This document shows, piece by piece, positions 62,634-64,000 of a stretch of DNA of 64,000 nt. A program made the translations under genes and the position numbers. The stretch's first letter is position 1; every line of letters starts with the position of its first letter. The notes beneath the pieces are model-generated. The model worked only from the letters and a program-made list of their open reading frames with translations, made no database searches and was not told where the DNA came from. Origin of the DNA: Pantoea phytobeneficialis (GTDB lineage: Bacteria > Pseudomonadota > Gammaproteobacteria > Enterobacterales > Enterobacteriaceae); the NCBI RefSeq assembly GCF_009728735.1, contig NZ_CP024636.1, positions 2,185,720 to 2,249,719 on the forward strand. The letters run 5' to 3'.

Positions 62634-62656
62634 CCGCGCGATAAATCGCGCAGCTA
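62634..62656. repeat. Single-arm REP-like repeat
   Basis: GCGCGATAAATCGCGCAGC followed by TAC, right arm only, with one change (CAGC for CCGC). It lies 27 bp past the uspE stop. Confidence 0.65.
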
Positions 62657-62665
62657 CAGATAATG

Positions 62666-62691
62666 AAGGGCGACGGTATGTCGCCCTTTTT
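62666..62691 (+). terminator. uspE terminator
   Basis: AAGGGCGAC-ggtat-GTCGCCCTT followed by TTT, a 9-bp stem in the plus direction, just before the convergent pntB stop. Confidence 0.88.
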
Positions 62692-62694
62692 GTT

Positions 62695-64000
62695 TTATAA
62701 CGCGCGCAGAATGCCTTCTACGCTGGCCTTCGCATCACCAAACAACATCTGGGTGTTGTCTTTGAAGAACAGCGGGTTCTGCACCCCGGCATAGCCGGTA
62801 TTCATGGAACGCTTAAACACGATAACGTTCTGCGCTTTCCATACTTCCAGGACCGGCATACCCGCAATCGGGCTGCGCGGATCTTCCTGCGCGGCCGGGT
62901 TGACGGTGTCGTTCGCGCCGATAACCAGTACGGTGTCGGTATCGCTGAAATCATCGTTGATTTCATCCATCTCCAGCACCACGTCGTACGGTACTTTCGC
63001 TTCCGCCAGCAGCACGTTCATATGACCAGGCAGACGCCCTGCCACCGGGTGGATACCGAAACGTACCTTGATGCCGCGCGCGCGCAGTTTCTCGGTGATT
63101 TCCGCCACCGGATACTGCGCCTGCGCCACTGCCATGCCGTAGCCTGGGGTGATGATCACCGAAGATGACGCTTTCAGCAGTTCAGCGGTTTCTTCTGCGT
63201 TGATTTCGCGGTGTTCACCGGCTTCTTCGCTTTCACCACCGACGCTGGTGTCAGTACCAAAACCACCGGCAATCACGCTAATAAAGGAACGGTTCATCGC
63301 CTTACACATGATGTACGACAGGATGGCACCGCTCGACCCCACTAACGCACCGGTGACGATCAGCAGATCGTTGCTCAGCATAAAACCGGCGGCTGCGGCT
63401 GCCCAGCCTGAGTAGGAGTTCAGCATCGACACCACGACCGGCATATCGGCACCACCGATAGAAGCCACCAGATGCCAGCCAAACGCCAGCGCAATCACGG
63501 TCATCAGCAACAGCGCGAACACCTGTGCGCCGGTACTTTCGGTACGAACAAACCACACCAGCAGCAGGAACGATACCACCAACGCCAGCAGGTTAAGCTT
63601 ATGACGATGCGGCAGCATCAGCGGGCGAGATGAAATCTTACCGCGCAGCTTACCAAAGGCGACAATCGAACCGGTGAAGGTCACCGCACCGATAAAGATA
63701 CCGAGGAACACTTCGGTCAGATGGATATTTTCCATCACCGCCGACAGACCCGGTGCGTGGTCGAGGTAGCTGTTGAAGCCCACCAGTACCGCCGCCAGAC
63801 CCACGAAGCTGTGCAGAATCGCCACCAGCTCCGGCATCTCGGTCATCTCGACTTTCTTCGCCAGACGTACGCCAATCGCACCACCGATCACCATCGCCAG
63901 CAGGATCCACGCAACGTTGCCGCTGTTGGGGCCAAAGATCGTAGCGAGCAGCGCAATCGCCATCCCGCTCATACCAAAAATGTTACCCTGCTTTGACGTC
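62695..64000 (-). CDS. pntB: NAD(P) transhydrogenase beta subunit PntB (5' end outside window)
   Basis: The frame is open to the last base of the window. The residues before the first in-window ATG (TSKQGNIFG, 63973-63999) match the normal upstream part of PntB, so the ATG at 63972 is internal and about 28 N-terminal residues are missing. The membrane domain is followed by the NADP(H)-binding domain with [20 protein letters not shown], and later [20 protein letters not shown]. With PntA it couples the proton gradient to NADPH formation. pntA should lie just beyond the right edge, upstream on the same strand. Confidence 0.95.
   Translation of the reverse strand, partial: TSKQGNIFGMSGMAIALLATIFGPNSGNVAWILLAMVIGGAIGVRLAKKVEMTEMPELVAILHSFVGLAAVLVGFNSYLDHAPGLSAVMENIHLTEVFLGIFIGAVTFTGSIVAFGKLRGKISSRPLMLPHRHKLNLLALVVSFLLLVWFVRTESTGAQVFALLLMTVIALAFGWHLVASIGGADMPVVVSMLNSYSGWAAAAAGFMLSNDLLIVTGALVGSSGAILSYIMCKAMNRSFISVIAGGFGTDTSVGGESEEAGEHREINAEETAELLKASSSVIITPGYGMAVAQAQYPVAEITEKLRARGIKVRFGIHPVAGRLPGHMNVLLAEAKVPYDVVLEMDEINDDFSDTDTVLVIGANDTVNPAAQEDPRSPIAGMPVLEVWKAQNVIVFKRSMNTGYAGVQNPLFFKDNTQMLFGDAKASVEGILRAL

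Noticed and set aside
63973-64000. pntB ATG at 63972 as the true start
   Set aside because: The codons before it match the normal PntB sequence and remain open to the window edge, so the gene is cut by the window.

Overview
The window looks like a chromosomal segment of a gamma-proteobacterium of the order Enterobacterales, most likely Erwiniaceae and Pantoea-like. The evidence is E. coli-like gene blocks from the replication-terminus side of the chromosome (ydfG-ynfA-ynfB-ynfD, ynfK-mlc-ynfL-ynfM, smrA-fnr-uspE-pntB, rhaBADM/rhaSR/rhaT), interleaved with accessory genes and a dispersed palindromic repeat (GTAGCGGCGCGATTTATCGC and its complement) in at least ten intergenic places. No rRNA, tRNA, CRISPR array, intact insertion sequence or prophage was recognised. 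Species is inference; no search was run.

Layout. 1-2.6 kb: end of an aldolase gene, a DHCW-type cupin, a PAP2 acid phosphatase and a secreted eight-cysteine miniprotein. 2.7-12.1 kb: purine catabolism, with urate hydroxylase hpxO (a perfect FNR-type box upstream) and a tightly overlapped guaD-xdhA-xdhB-xdhC operon preceded by PurR-like operators; dcp lies between. 12.5-14.0 kb: an AT-rich accessory islet with a broken GH19 lysozyme/chitinase-like gene, a small exported protein that may be its immunity partner, and a gene fragment interrupted at a 7-bp tandem repeat. 14.0-16.0 kb: ydfG, ynfA, ynfB, ynfD. 16.0-21.3 kb: a 14-TM efflux pump and a four-gene osmoprotectant ABC importer. 21.4-22.7 kb: an unusual 451-residue HAD-type phosphatase with a Ser/Thr-rich N-terminus, flanked by long hairpins, a candidate secreted effector. 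22.9-32.5 kb: xanthine permease, bioD2, mlc, ynfL/ynfM, cybB, sotB, a DUF1471 peptide and a TetR regulator with three operator-like sites.

32.6-42.1 kb: a complete L-rhamnose locus. RhaT imports, RhaM/RhaA/RhaB/RhaD convert rhamnose to DHAP plus L-lactaldehyde, RhaS/RhaR regulate, and AldA directly downstream can oxidise the lactaldehyde. 42.1-48.8 kb: a peptide-use neighbourhood (MHS-family transporter, M20 peptidase, LysR regulator, DppA-like binding protein, PepT). 49-51.9 kb: an amino-acid binding protein in an apparent operon with a methionine-type aminotransferase, plus a divergent LysR gene. 51.9-57.3 kb: a chemoreceptor, a type-B carboxylesterase, a DoxX protein and YdcJ. 57.4-60 kb: an aromatic-acid MFS transporter divergent from a PcaQ-like LysR regulator. 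60-64 kb: smrA, fnr (with a self-regulatory box), uspE and the 3' part of pntB, which runs off the window.

The least explained material is the 12.5-14.0 kb islet, the HAD protein at 21.4-22.7 kb, and three small proteins (the eight-cysteine protein at 2.3 kb, the His/Cys protein at 29.0 kb, and the 32-residue membrane peptide at 40.3 kb).
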